From: CAYJKB01 sp964370625
GTDB taxonomy: Bacteria; Bacillota; Clostridia; Oscillospirales; Butyricicoccaceae
Assembly: GCA_964370625.1 (NCBI GenBank)
Contig: CAYJKB010000065.1
Coordinates: 1 to 8,230, forward strand
Direction of reading: 5' to 3'
Length of the DNA stretch: 8,230 bases
Below the pieces are notes generated by a model. The model did no database searches. It had not been told where the DNA came from and was given only the letters and a program-made list of their open reading frames with translations. Position numbers and translations under genes: made by a program. The first letter of the stretch is position 1. Every line of letters starts with the position of its first letter. This document shows, piece after piece, positions 1-6,354 of this stretch.

Positions 1-55
1 TATAATAACCTCAAACCACAAAAGAATTTGTGGTGCTACGCACTTATGTGACAAA
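1..55 (+). repeat. Partial diverged copy of the palindromic intergenic repeat
   Basis: These 55 bases match positions 4627-4681 of the repeat near the middle of the window with two differences (position 25, A for G; position 39, C for T). Both differences fall in loops: one in the AGGA loop of the ACCACAAA/TTTGTGGT stem, the other in the TAT loop of the GTGC/GCAC dyad. After position 55 similarity is lost, but the following bases make a different stem, ACTTAT (42-47) with ATAAGT (55-60), where the other copies have TGTGAC/GTCACA. The copy is cut by the window edge on its left. It lies 29 bases past the stop of the minus-strand DUF1846 gene, so read on that strand its hairpins could also act as a 3' end structure, although no clear T-tract follows them. 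Confidence 0.85.
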
Positions 56-83
56 TAAGTAAAAAGCAGAAGATAACAAGTTA

Positions 84-1568
84 TTATTTATGATACAATT
101 TATTAGTCTCATAAGCTGGGGTACATGTTAAATTAATTCCAACTTTACGGAAAGTTGATTCATCAACCTGTGTAAGCAATACAGTTGAATGAGCTTCACA
201 ACCACTAAGTTTTGATAATTGAGCTAATGCAATTTCAGCAGAAGGATTAGTTGCAACACTCATAGCAAGAGCAATTAAAACTTCATCTGTATGTAAACGT
301 GGATTTTGATTTCCTAAATGCTCAACTTTAAGATTTTGGATTGGCTCCATTACATTTGGAGAAATAAGATGTAATTCATCAGGGATATTTGCAAGGTATT
401 TTAAAGCATTTAATAAAGCAGCAGAACATGCACCAAGCAATGGGCTTGTTTTACCTGTAACGATAGTTCCATCTTGAAGCTCTATAGCAACGGAAGGTGC
501 ACAAGTTTGCTCTGCGATTTCTGTAGCTTTTATTGTAACTAAACGATCATCAGCTGATGCTTTAGCTTGATTTAGCAAAACACTAAATTTATTTACACCA
601 TCTTCTGATAACGTGCCAAGTTTATATTCACATAATGATTTATAATATCTACGGATAATTTCATTTTTTGAAGCAGTACGACAAACTTCGTCATCAATTA
701 TACAGTTACCAGCCATGTTGACACCCATGTCAGTTGGTGATTTATAACGGCTATCCCCATAAATACGTTCAAATATCGCAGATAAAACAGGGAACACTTC
801 AACATCACGGTTGTAGTTAACTGTAGTTTCTCCATAGGCTTCTAAATGGAAAGGATCAATCATGTTAAGGTCATTAAGATCAACTGTTGCAGCTTCATAA
901 GCTAGGTTCACTGGGTGATTAAGTGGCAAATTCCAAACTGGGAAAGTTTCAAATTTTGCATATCCTGCATTAGTGCCCATTTTATGCTCATGATAAAGTT
1001 GAGATAAACAAGTTGCCATTTTTCCGCTACCAGGGCCTGGAGCTGTAACAACTACAAGGGGGCGAGAAGTTTCAATATATTCATTTTTTCCATACCCTTC
1101 ATCAGATACGATGTGAGGGATATTAAGAGGATATCCGCTTATTGGATAATGTAAGTATACTTTTATTCCCAGCATTTCAAGCCTTGTTTTAAAAGAATTT
1201 GCAGTAGCTTGTCCAGAATATTGAGAAATAACGACAGAACCTACATATAAATCAATTGAACGGAAAGCATCAATTAATCTAAAAACATCAACATCATATG
1301 TAATCCCTAAATCACTACGGATTTTATTTTTTTCAATATCTCCAGCTGAAATAACTATAACAATCTCGGCTTGGTCTTTCATTTGTTCAAGTAATCTAAT
1401 TTTGCTGTCAGGTGCAAAGCCAGGCAACACACGTGATGCATGGAAATCATCAAATAATTTACCACCAAATTCAAGATATAACTTTCCACCAAATTTTGAA
1501 ATACGTTCTAAAATATGCTCTGATTGAATTTTTAGATATTTATCATTATCAAAACCGATTTTCTTCAT
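84..1568 (-). CDS. DUF1846 (UPF0371) family protein
   Basis: This encodes a 494-residue protein of the DUF1846/UPF0371 family, widespread in Firmicutes and Actinobacteria and of no established biochemical role; full-length members are about 500 residues, so it looks complete. Family-typical stretches are the N-terminal MKKIGFDNDKYLKIQSEHI, the segment FGGKLFDDFHASRVLPGF around residues 34-51, a glycine-rich loop APGPGSGKMAT at 176-186, and KSPTDMGVNMAG at 276-287. The glycine-rich loop follows a hydrophobic beta-strand (LVVVT) and resembles a P-loop, but has Met rather than Ser/Thr after the lysine and is not a canonical Walker A. No signal peptide or membrane segments are seen, so it should be cytoplasmic. 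The start at 1568 is supported by AGGGGG (1575-1580) six bases upstream and by a promoter about 50 bases upstream. It is monocistronic as far as visible and divergent from the SLH gene. The family call is firm; the function is unknown. Confidence 0.93.
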   Translation of the reverse strand: MKKIGFDNDKYLKIQSEHILERISKFGGKLYLEFGGKLFDDFHASRVLPGFAPDSKIRLLEQMKDQAEIVIVISAGDIEKNKIRSDLGITYDVDVFRLIDAFRSIDLYVGSVVISQYSGQATANSFKTRLEMLGIKVYLHYPISGYPLNIPHIVSDEGYGKNEYIETSRPLVVVTAPGPGSGKMATCLSQLYHEHKMGTNAGYAKFETFPVWNLPLNHPVNLAYEAATVDLNDLNMIDPFHLEAYGETTVNYNRDVEVFPVLSAIFERIYGDSRYKSPTDMGVNMAGNCIIDDEVCRTASKNEIIRRYYKSLCEYKLGTLSEDGVNKFSVLLNQAKASADDRLVTIKATEIAEQTCAPSVAIELQDGTIVTGKTSPLLGACSAALLNALKYLANIPDELHLISPNVMEPIQNLKVEHLGNQNPRLHTDEVLIALAMSVATNPSAEIALAQLSKLSGCEAHSTVLLTQVDESTFRKVGINLTCTPAYETNKLYHK

Positions 1569-1616
1569 ATCCTACCCCCTATATATAATAATATGATTAT
1601 TTTTTCTAACTTACAT

Positions 1617-1645
1617 ATTATATAAGATATATGAATTAAAATCAA
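1617..1645 (-). promoter_or_regulatory. Sigma-A type promoter for the DUF1846 gene
   Basis: Read on the minus strand, TTGATT (1640-1645) is followed after exactly 17 bases by a perfect TATAAT (1617-1622). Transcription would start near 1610 and give a leader of about 40 bases carrying the AGGGGG ribosome binding site. It lies in the 334-base gap (1569-1902) between the divergent DUF1846 and SLH genes. Apart from the two promoters and leaders, that gap is AT-rich with no gene-like content and no recognisable riboswitch. Confidence 0.72.
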
Positions 1646-1806
1646 TATGCATAGTTATAAAAAATAAAGTAATTATTTGTAAATGGAAAAATATGTTAAA
1701 AAATGACTATCTGTAACACAGCAAAGAGTTATATTACACAAAATATATAATATTTCAGAAATATTTCAAACAAAATTACGCAAAAGTTACATATGATGAA
1801 AAACTA

Positions 1807-1835
1807 TTGCAAAAAACAATGATGACCTGTATAGT
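1807..1835 (+). promoter_or_regulatory. Sigma-A type promoter for the SLH-domain gene
   Basis: TTGCAA (1807-1812) and TATAGT (1830-1835) are separated by exactly 17 bases, matching the consensus at four and five of six positions. Transcription would begin near 1842, giving a leader of about 60 bases before the ATG at 1903. The TTG of this -35 box is also the most upstream in-frame start codon of the reading frame, so a start at 1807 would lie before the transcript begins; this argues for the start at 1903. Confidence 0.65.
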
Positions 1836-1889
1836 GAATATTGTCAGCAGGGAACAACACAAAAGAGAAAACAACCAAACACATTTCAT

Positions 1890-1895
1890 GGAGGA
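1890..1895 (+). promoter_or_regulatory. Ribosome binding site that fixes the SLH gene start
   Basis: GGAGGA lies seven bases before the ATG at 1903. The upstream in-frame starts (TTG at 1807, ATGs at 1819, 1822 and 1888) have no comparable site, and only the 1903 start places a signal peptide at the N-terminus. Confidence 0.85.
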
Positions 1896-1902
1896 AAACA
1901 CA

Positions 1903-4326
1903 ATGAAAAACTTAAAAAAACTATTAGGACTGACACTAGCAAGCGCAATGACACTTACAATGGTAGCAGGAGCTACTTCATTTACAGATTATGAAGACAT
2001 CAAAACAACAGAAGCTGTAGATATGCTTACAACATTAGGTATCTTAAATGGATTTACAGATGGAACATTCCGTCCGGAAGATACTGTAACTCGTGCACAA
2101 ATGGCTAAAATGATTTATGTAATCAAAAATGGTGGCGTAGATGATGGTGCTAAATATTATGAAAATGCTGTAGATGCATTTAATGACACAGAAGGTCACT
2201 GGGCTGAGGGGTATATCAACTATGCTTACACATTAGGTATTATTGCAGGTAATGGACAAGGTTCTTTCCGTCCTGATGATGAAGTAACAGGTGTTGAAGC
2301 TGCAAAAATGATGTTAACAGTATTAGGTTATGATGCTGAAGTGGCAGGACTTGTTGGAGCATCTTGGTCAACGAAAACTGTGTCAATTGCAACAGAGAAA
2401 GATTTATTTGATGATTACGAACTTGGGCTAACAGATGATGCTGAACGTCAATATGCAGCGCAACTTGTTTACAACAGCTTATTTAGTGAAATGGTAAAAC
2501 TTGTTGATGGAAGCTATGAAGATATTTATATTGATGGAAGTCCGGAACTTATGGGCGAACGCTATATGGGACTTGCAACAGCAGAAGGTGTTTTAGTTGC
2601 GACGGGTGAATATGAATTAGGTACTGTAACTGATTCTGATAAAGACCATGTAGTAATCATGCTTGAAGATGGCACAACAGAAGCTTTTGAATATAAAGAA
2701 GATTTATCACATTTAATAGGTAAAGAAGTTAGCATTGTAGCTGATGAAGATGATTCAGAGGTTTATGGAATTTATGCTACACAAGATAATAACTCTGTAA
2801 AAGTAGCTATGGGTGATATTGAACTTGATGGCACAGATAAAATCGAACTTGACGGAAATAGCTATGGCTTTGAAGCAAATGCATTAGCGTTTGAAGGTTC
2901 AGGAACAGCGGGATTATCTTTTGCAACAGCATTTAGTGCACCTGAAAACACAGGCAGGGTTGTAGAATTTATTTCAAATGATGGCGATGATGATTTTGAA
3001 GTTGCAATAATTTCAAATGTAGAACCAGCTCAAATCACAGCGGTTTACAGCTCAAGAATTACAACAACAGCATCTGATTTCTCATCTATCGACCTTGAAG
3101 ATGAAGATGTTGCAGTAACATCTTATGATGGAATTGAAAAAGATGATTTTGTATTTATTACAGAAAACTTAAACACAGGTGATATTGTTATCGAAAAAAT
3201 GGAAACAGTATCAGGCACAGTTGAAGCTCTTCGTTCAGAAGAAGTGCGTGTAAATGATATGTGGTTTAAACTTTCAAGCGAAGCTTTAGCAGGGGCTACA
3301 CTTCCTGGTATTGACGCTGAAGTTACACTTCATGTAAACGGTGATTATGTATATGCTGTAAGTGATGATGTTTCAGTATCAAATGATATCGCTATTGTAA
3401 CAGCATCAACAACATCTACAAATATTGATGGCAACTATGAAGCTAAACTTTTATTTGCTGACAACAGTGAAAAAGTTGTTGAAATAGATTCTGCTGTAGC
3501 AATTGGCTCATTAATAACTTATTCTATTGATGGCGATATTTATGAAGTAGAAGTTGTATCATCAACAAACATTGCTGGCAACGATAATTACGAAGCATTA
3601 GCAGATCAAGGTTTTAATGCAACTACAAATAAAATTGGCTCATACCACATTGCTGATGATGCACAAATCTTTATTAAATATGTAGATGATGGCAAAACAG
3701 AATATAAAGTAATTAAAGGTGAAGAACTTGCAAACATGAGTGCATCATTTGGCACAAGTTCAATGGTTCTATCTGTAGATGAAAATGGATTTAAATATGC
3801 TAAAGTAGCATTAATTGAAACAGATTCTGAAATTCCAAGCCTTTCAGGTGAAGAAAATGTAGGTTATGTACTTGATACACCATATATCTCTGCAAGAACA
3901 GCAGATACAAAAGTAAATTACTCAATCTTTAATGGTACTGAAATCATTGAAGTTGCAACAGATAGCAGTGTTGTTGAAGCTGCAAAAGGTGACTTTATCG
4001 CATTTGATTTAGTTGGCGAAGGCACTATAGATAATATTGAAAAAATTGGACAAACTGACTTTGCTGTAACAGCTTATGATAAAAACACAGGCGAACTTAT
4101 GGTGAATGGCGATGATAAAGTTTATAAAATAACAGAAGATACAAAAGTTGTTTATGTTGATTCAGAAAGCATAGAAGGCTTTGCTGAAGGACAAATCAGA
4201 CTAGCTGATAAAGCTGATGCAGACACTTATATTAACAATGTAACATTTAAAGCAGCAACTACTGAAATAGATGGAGTATACGAACTTGAATTCTTAGCAG
4301 TAGACATTAACAACGAAATGAACTAG
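1903..4326 (+). CDS. Secreted SLH-domain protein, probable S-layer or S-layer-attached protein
   Basis: This encodes 807 residues from the ATG at 1903. Residues 1-24 form a signal peptide: a lysine-rich start (MKNLKKLL), a hydrophobic core and an AGA site at 22-24. Two clear SLH domains follow, at about 27-76 (with FTDGTFRPEDTVTRAQMAKM) and 93-143 (with GHWAEGYINYAYTLGIIAG and GSFRPDDEVTGVEAAKM). A weaker third repeat lies near 150-195, where GASW and LTDDAERQYAAQLVYN keep only part of the pattern. SLH triplets bind secondary cell-wall polymers non-covalently, so the protein should sit on the cell surface with its large C-terminal part outward. That part (about 200-807) is acidic, rich in Thr, Ser, Val, Asp and Glu, beta-strand-like, and matches no domain I recognise. 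The mature chain contains no cysteine, as is usual for S-layer proteins. The gene has its own promoter, a strong ribosome binding site and a terminator, consistent with high expression. It could be the main S-layer protein or one of several SLH proteins. Confidence 0.92.
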   Translation: MKNLKKLLGLTLASAMTLTMVAGATSFTDYEDIKTTEAVDMLTTLGILNGFTDGTFRPEDTVTRAQMAKMIYVIKNGGVDDGAKYYENAVDAFNDTEGHWAEGYINYAYTLGIIAGNGQGSFRPDDEVTGVEAAKMMLTVLGYDAEVAGLVGASWSTKTVSIATEKDLFDDYELGLTDDAERQYAAQLVYNSLFSEMVKLVDGSYEDIYIDGSPELMGERYMGLATAEGVLVATGEYELGTVTDSDKDHVVIMLEDGTTEAFEYKEDLSHLIGKEVSIVADEDDSEVYGIYATQDNNSVKVAMGDIELDGTDKIELDGNSYGFEANALAFEGSGTAGLSFATAFSAPENTGRVVEFISNDGDDDFEVAIISNVEPAQITAVYSSRITTTASDFSSIDLEDEDVAVTSYDGIEKDDFVFITENLNTGDIVIEKMETVSGTVEALRSEEVRVNDMWFKLSSEALAGATLPGIDAEVTLHVNGDYVYAVSDDVSVSNDIAIVTASTTSTNIDGNYEAKLLFADNSEKVVEIDSAVAIGSLITYSIDGDIYEVEVVSSTNIAGNDNYEALADQGFNATTNKIGSYHIADDAQIFIKYVDDGKTEYKVIKGEELANMSASFGTSSMVLSVDENGFKYAKVALIETDSEIPSLSGEENVGYVLDTPYISARTADTKVNYSIFNGTEIIEVATDSSVVEAAKGDFIAFDLVGEGTIDNIEKIGQTDFAVTAYDKNTGELMVNGDDKVYKITEDTKVVYVDSESIEGFAEGQIRLADKADADTYINNVTFKAATTEIDGVYELEFLAVDINNEMN

Positions 4327-4392
4327 CTTAGTAGGAAATATCTTAATAATATAATTATTTAATATAGTATAGATATTTTCTGTCTATCCTCC

Positions 4393-4435
4393 GACCCTGT
4401 TGCAGATGATTGTTTGCAATGGGGTCAGTGTTTTT
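4393..4435 (+). terminator. Rho-independent terminator of the SLH gene
   Basis: GACCCTGTTGCA (4393-4404) pairs with TGCAATGGGGTC (4415-4426) as a 12-base-pair stem containing two G-T wobbles and a 10-base loop. A GTG and a run of five to six T (4430-4435) follow. It begins 66 bases after the SLH stop codon. The T-tract lies inside the 55 bases that are duplicated on the far side of the assembly gap. The intervening AT-rich stretch also has a dyad, AAATATCT (4336-4343) with AGATATTT (4371-4378), of unknown meaning. Confidence 0.75.
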
Positions 4436-4479
4436 AGGCAAATTATTATTGCACCTATAGATGATTGATGATATAATAA

Positions 4480-4579
4480 NNNNNNNNNNNNNNNNNNNNN
4501 NNNNNNNNNNNNNNNNNNNNNNNNNNNNNNNNNNNNNNNNNNNNNNNNNNNNNNNNNNNNNNNNNNNNNNNNNNNNNNN
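4480..4579. other. Assembly gap of 100 Ns, probably artificial
   Basis: One hundred Ns is a conventional placeholder for a join of unknown size. The 55 bases before it (4425-4479) are identical to the 55 bases after it (4580-4634). An exact overlap of one k-mer length at two contig ends is what a de Bruijn assembler with k=55 leaves when a scaffold join is made without merging. The likely true sequence runs straight from 4479 to 4635 with one copy of the 55 bases. Extra copies of the neighbouring repeat hidden in the gap cannot be excluded. Confidence 0.9.
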
Positions 4580-4622
4580 TCAGTGTTTTTAGGCAAATTA
4601 TTATTGCACCTATAGATGATTG

Positions 4623-4792
4623 ATGATATAATAACCTCAAACCACAAAAGGATTTGTGGTGCTATGCACTTATGTGACAAAGTCACAAGTTTGAGAACAT
4701 TGATGACTAAAACATTTTGTTTCACAAAATAAGGCTGTCGCCTTTGCGACTGTGTCGAGGTTTTATGATATAATAATTGATAAACAATTATT
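4623..4792 (+). repeat. Palindrome-rich 170-base direct repeat, copy A
   Basis: This is identical base for base to 4904-5073. It holds a series of small dyads: ACCACAAA/TTTGTGGT (4641-4660), GTGC/GCAC (4659-4669), TGTGAC/GTCACA (4673-4687), ATTTTGT/ACAAAAT (4714-4730), GTCGC/GCGAC (4737-4750) and, at the right end, ATAATTG/CAATTAT. In this copy the last dyad extends to 12 perfect pairs (4768-4779 with 4785-4796), beyond the part shared with copy B. An identical ATGATATAATAA box begins the unit (4623-4634) and recurs at 4765-4776; each contains a perfect extended -10 (TGA then TATAAT). Inside the boxes lie short inverted ends, AACCTC (4633-4638) and GAGGTT (4757-4762). No convincing protein is encoded. 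It could be a MITE-like element, an ERIC/REP-like repeat or a structured RNA; the strand given is arbitrary. Confidence 0.95.
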
Positions 4793-4807
4793 ATATGATT
4801 CATCTAA

Positions 4808-4850
4808 GTACCTTTTTCTCGTTTGTAGCAAACAACCGAAAAAGATGTAC
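4808..4850. other. Hairpin in the unique segment between the two repeat copies
   Basis: The segment between the copies (4793-4903, 111 bases) contains an interrupted stem: GTAC (4808-4811) with GTAC (4847-4850), CTTTTTC (4812-4818) with GAAAAAG (4838-4844), and GTTTG (4821-4825) with CAAAC (4829-4833) around a TAG loop. It is not shared with copy A or B. No T-tract follows on the plus strand, so it is not a simple terminator. Function unknown. Confidence 0.5.
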
Positions 4851-4903
4851 AAATTATATCATAAATAATTCAAGCGAAGTATTGGAAGAAATAACCTGTA
4901 TTC

Positions 4904-5073
4904 ATGATATAATAACCTCAAACCACAAAAGGATTTGTGGTGCTATGCACTTATGTGACAAAGTCACAAGTTTGAGAACATTGATGACTAAAACATTTTG
5001 TTTCACAAAATAAGGCTGTCGCCTTTGCGACTGTGTCGAGGTTTTATGATATAATAATTGATAAACAATTATT
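4904..5073 (+). repeat. Palindrome-rich 170-base direct repeat, copy B
   Basis: This is an exact duplicate of 4623-4792, shifted by 281 bases. Its two ATGATATAATAA boxes are at 4904-4915 and 5046-5057, so the four TATAAT cores in the region start at 4627, 4769, 4908 and 5050 (steps of 142, 139 and 142). The right-end stem is shorter here: after the shared CAATTATT the sequence changes to TTAT and runs into the YibE/F promoter. Perfect identity over 170 noncoding bases implies recent duplication, gene conversion or selection. The unit ends about 50 bases before the YibE/F start codon. Confidence 0.95.
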
Positions 5074-5085
5074 TTATGTTATATT
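5058..5085 (+). promoter_or_regulatory. Promoter of the YibE/F gene, with -35 box inside repeat copy B
   Basis: TTGATA (5058-5063, five of six consensus bases) is followed after 16 bases by TATATT (5080-5085, five of six), preceded by TGT (5077-5079), making an extended -10. Transcription would begin near 5092 and leave a leader of about 32 bases with AAAGGAG. The -35 lies in the right-end stem-loop of repeat copy B, while the -10 lies just outside it. An alternative start is the TATAAT at 5050-5055 with TTGCGA (5025-5030), but its 19-base spacing is poor. Confidence 0.6.
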
Positions 5086-5123
5086 AATTGTCGAATAATT
5101 GTTTTGAAAGGAGTAAAGAAAAT

Positions 5124-6302
5124 ATGAGAACTACACAAAAGTCACATGCACTTTCATTTATTATAATTTCACTTTTATCTTTTTTAATAATTTTTTCGGC
5201 AAACAAAGTAATATCGTATGACCCAGGTCCATCTATTGATGGCGATGTTGCTACTGCTGTTGTAACAGAAATCATCGATATAAATGAAACTGAAATTTTT
5301 GAAGGAGCAATGAGTGTTGATATTACATTTACATGTGATGTAACATCAGGGGAATTTGATGGGCAGAATATTGAAATGCTACAATCTGTTAATGAATTAT
5401 TTTTTCCATCACCAAAAGAGGTTGAAGTAGGAGATCAAATATTGATTTCGTTTGCAGATATGACAGATGATGGAAATGATGATAATGCTGAATGGATATT
5501 TTTGAATCATAATAGAATTTCTGGTGTGATTTTAATTATTGCAATTTTTATTGCAATTACGATTATAATAGGAAGAGCAAAAGGCGTCTATGCAATCTTT
5601 GCACTTGCAATCTCAATTTTGACTATATTTATAGTATATGTACCAGCAATTTTAGCGGGATATAATATTTATTCATTAACAATCGTTGTAACAACATTTG
5701 TAATCATATCTAGTTTATCAATTTTAAATGGACTGAATAAAAAAACACTATGTGCAATAGTTGGAAATTTTGGTGGAATAATCATTGCAGCTATTTTAGC
5801 TTATATGGTAAATGGATTGCTAGGAATAACAGGTGCATTAGATCAAGATTATTTGCTCTTAACATTATTGCCTTCAGAAGTTTCAATTGATTTGCAAGCT
5901 TTAGTTTGGGGTGGAGTAATAATTGGTGCATTAGGTGCTGTAATGGACGTTGCTATGTCGATTGCATCATCAATGTTTGAATTATCAAATGAAATGAAAG
6001 AAAAAACATTCGGGAAAATGGTGCATTCTGGCATGAATATCGGACGAGACGCAATTGGAACAATGACTAATACTCTAATTTTAGCATATGCAGGAGGTGC
6101 ACTTGCACCACTAATTTTATTTATAGCATATAATCGAAATTTCTTAGTTCTTATGAATTTTGAATTAATACTAGTTGAAATAATATCAGCGACAGTAGGA
6201 AGTGTTGGTATTTTGCTTGCTGTACCTGTCACAGTTTTCTTTTGTGCTTGGATTTTTACAAGACACGAAGCGAAACACAGTGGCGAAAGTTTTGAAGATT
6301 AA
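5124..6302 (+). CDS. YibE/F family membrane protein
   Basis: This encodes a 392-residue integral membrane protein of the YibE/F family, common in Firmicutes and without a firmly established function. The ATG at 5124 is chosen because AAAGGAG (5107-5113) lies ten bases upstream; the alternative in-frame TTG at 5088 falls at or before the predicted transcription start. Residues 10-30 form an N-terminal hydrophobic anchor. Residues 31-132 are a polar, acidic, probably extracytoplasmic domain. The rest is a chain of hydrophobic segments (roughly 133-149, 153-178, 184-203, 212-233, 258-283, 315-336 and 345-383). Family hallmarks are GALGAVMDVAMSIASS at 268-283, NIGRDAIGTMTNTLILAYAGG at about 305-325, and the closing hydrophobic segments. 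The length suits the fused single-chain form, whereas some lactic acid bacteria have separate YibE and YibF proteins. It is monocistronic, placed directly after the repeat cluster and convergent with the symporter gene. Confidence 0.92.
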   Translation: MRTTQKSHALSFIIISLLSFLIIFSANKVISYDPGPSIDGDVATAVVTEIIDINETEIFEGAMSVDITFTCDVTSGEFDGQNIEMLQSVNELFFPSPKEVEVGDQILISFADMTDDGNDDNAEWIFLNHNRISGVILIIAIFIAITIIIGRAKGVYAIFALAISILTIFIVYVPAILAGYNIYSLTIVVTTFVIISSLSILNGLNKKTLCAIVGNFGGIIIAAILAYMVNGLLGITGALDQDYLLLTLLPSEVSIDLQALVWGGVIIGALGAVMDVAMSIASSMFELSNEMKEKTFGKMVHSGMNIGRDAIGTMTNTLILAYAGGALAPLILFIAYNRNFLVLMNFELILVEIISATVGSVGILLAVPVTVFFCAWIFTRHEAKHSGESFED

Positions 6303-6309
6303 ATATTTA

Positions 6310-6354
6310 AGTGGTGTGGCTTTTAAAGTTGCACCACTATTTTATTTTATTACT
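6310..6354 (+). terminator. Terminator after YibE/F, shared with the convergent gene's end
   Basis: AGTGGTG (6310-6316) pairs with CACCACT (6332-6338), and the stem continues inward through T-G and G-T wobbles to C-G and T-A pairs. A T-rich tail (6340-6354) follows, as expected for a plus-strand Rho-independent terminator eight bases after the YibE/F stop. The right arm overlaps the stop codon of the minus-strand symporter gene (6337-6339). On that strand the hairpin is followed by TTAAATATTTAA, a weaker tail, so it may work in both directions. Confidence 0.75.

Noticed and set aside
1807..1902. N-terminal extension of the SLH protein by 32 residues
   Set aside because: The extension begins at a TTG inside the promoter -35 box and would bury the signal peptide; the ATG at 1903 has a proper ribosome binding site.
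4425..4634. Genuine tandem duplication of 55 bases around the gap
   Set aside because: Both copies end exactly at contig edges, which a k-mer overlap explains more simply.
4384..4803. Minus-strand open frames passing through the Ns
   Set aside because: They stay open only because Ns have no stops, and they cover a terminator and repeat copy A.
4777..5013. Plus-strand open frame of 78 codons across the repeat cluster
   Set aside because: It runs through repeat copies and hairpins, has no ribosome binding site, and its residues look like translated palindromes.
4623..5073. CRISPR array
   Set aside because: There are only two long copies of 170 bases with a 111-base spacer and no cas genes; CRISPR repeats are about 23-50 bases with many regular spacers.
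5088..5123. Earlier TTG start for the YibE/F gene
   Set aside because: It lies at the predicted transcription start with no ribosome binding site; the ATG at 5124 has AAAGGAG.
5084..5275. Minus-strand open frame over the 5' part of YibE/F
   Set aside because: It is an antisense shadow without recognisable protein features.
5849..6232. Minus-strand open frame opposite YibE/F
   Set aside because: It is a shadow of a well-supported membrane protein gene, with no translation signal or recognisable product.
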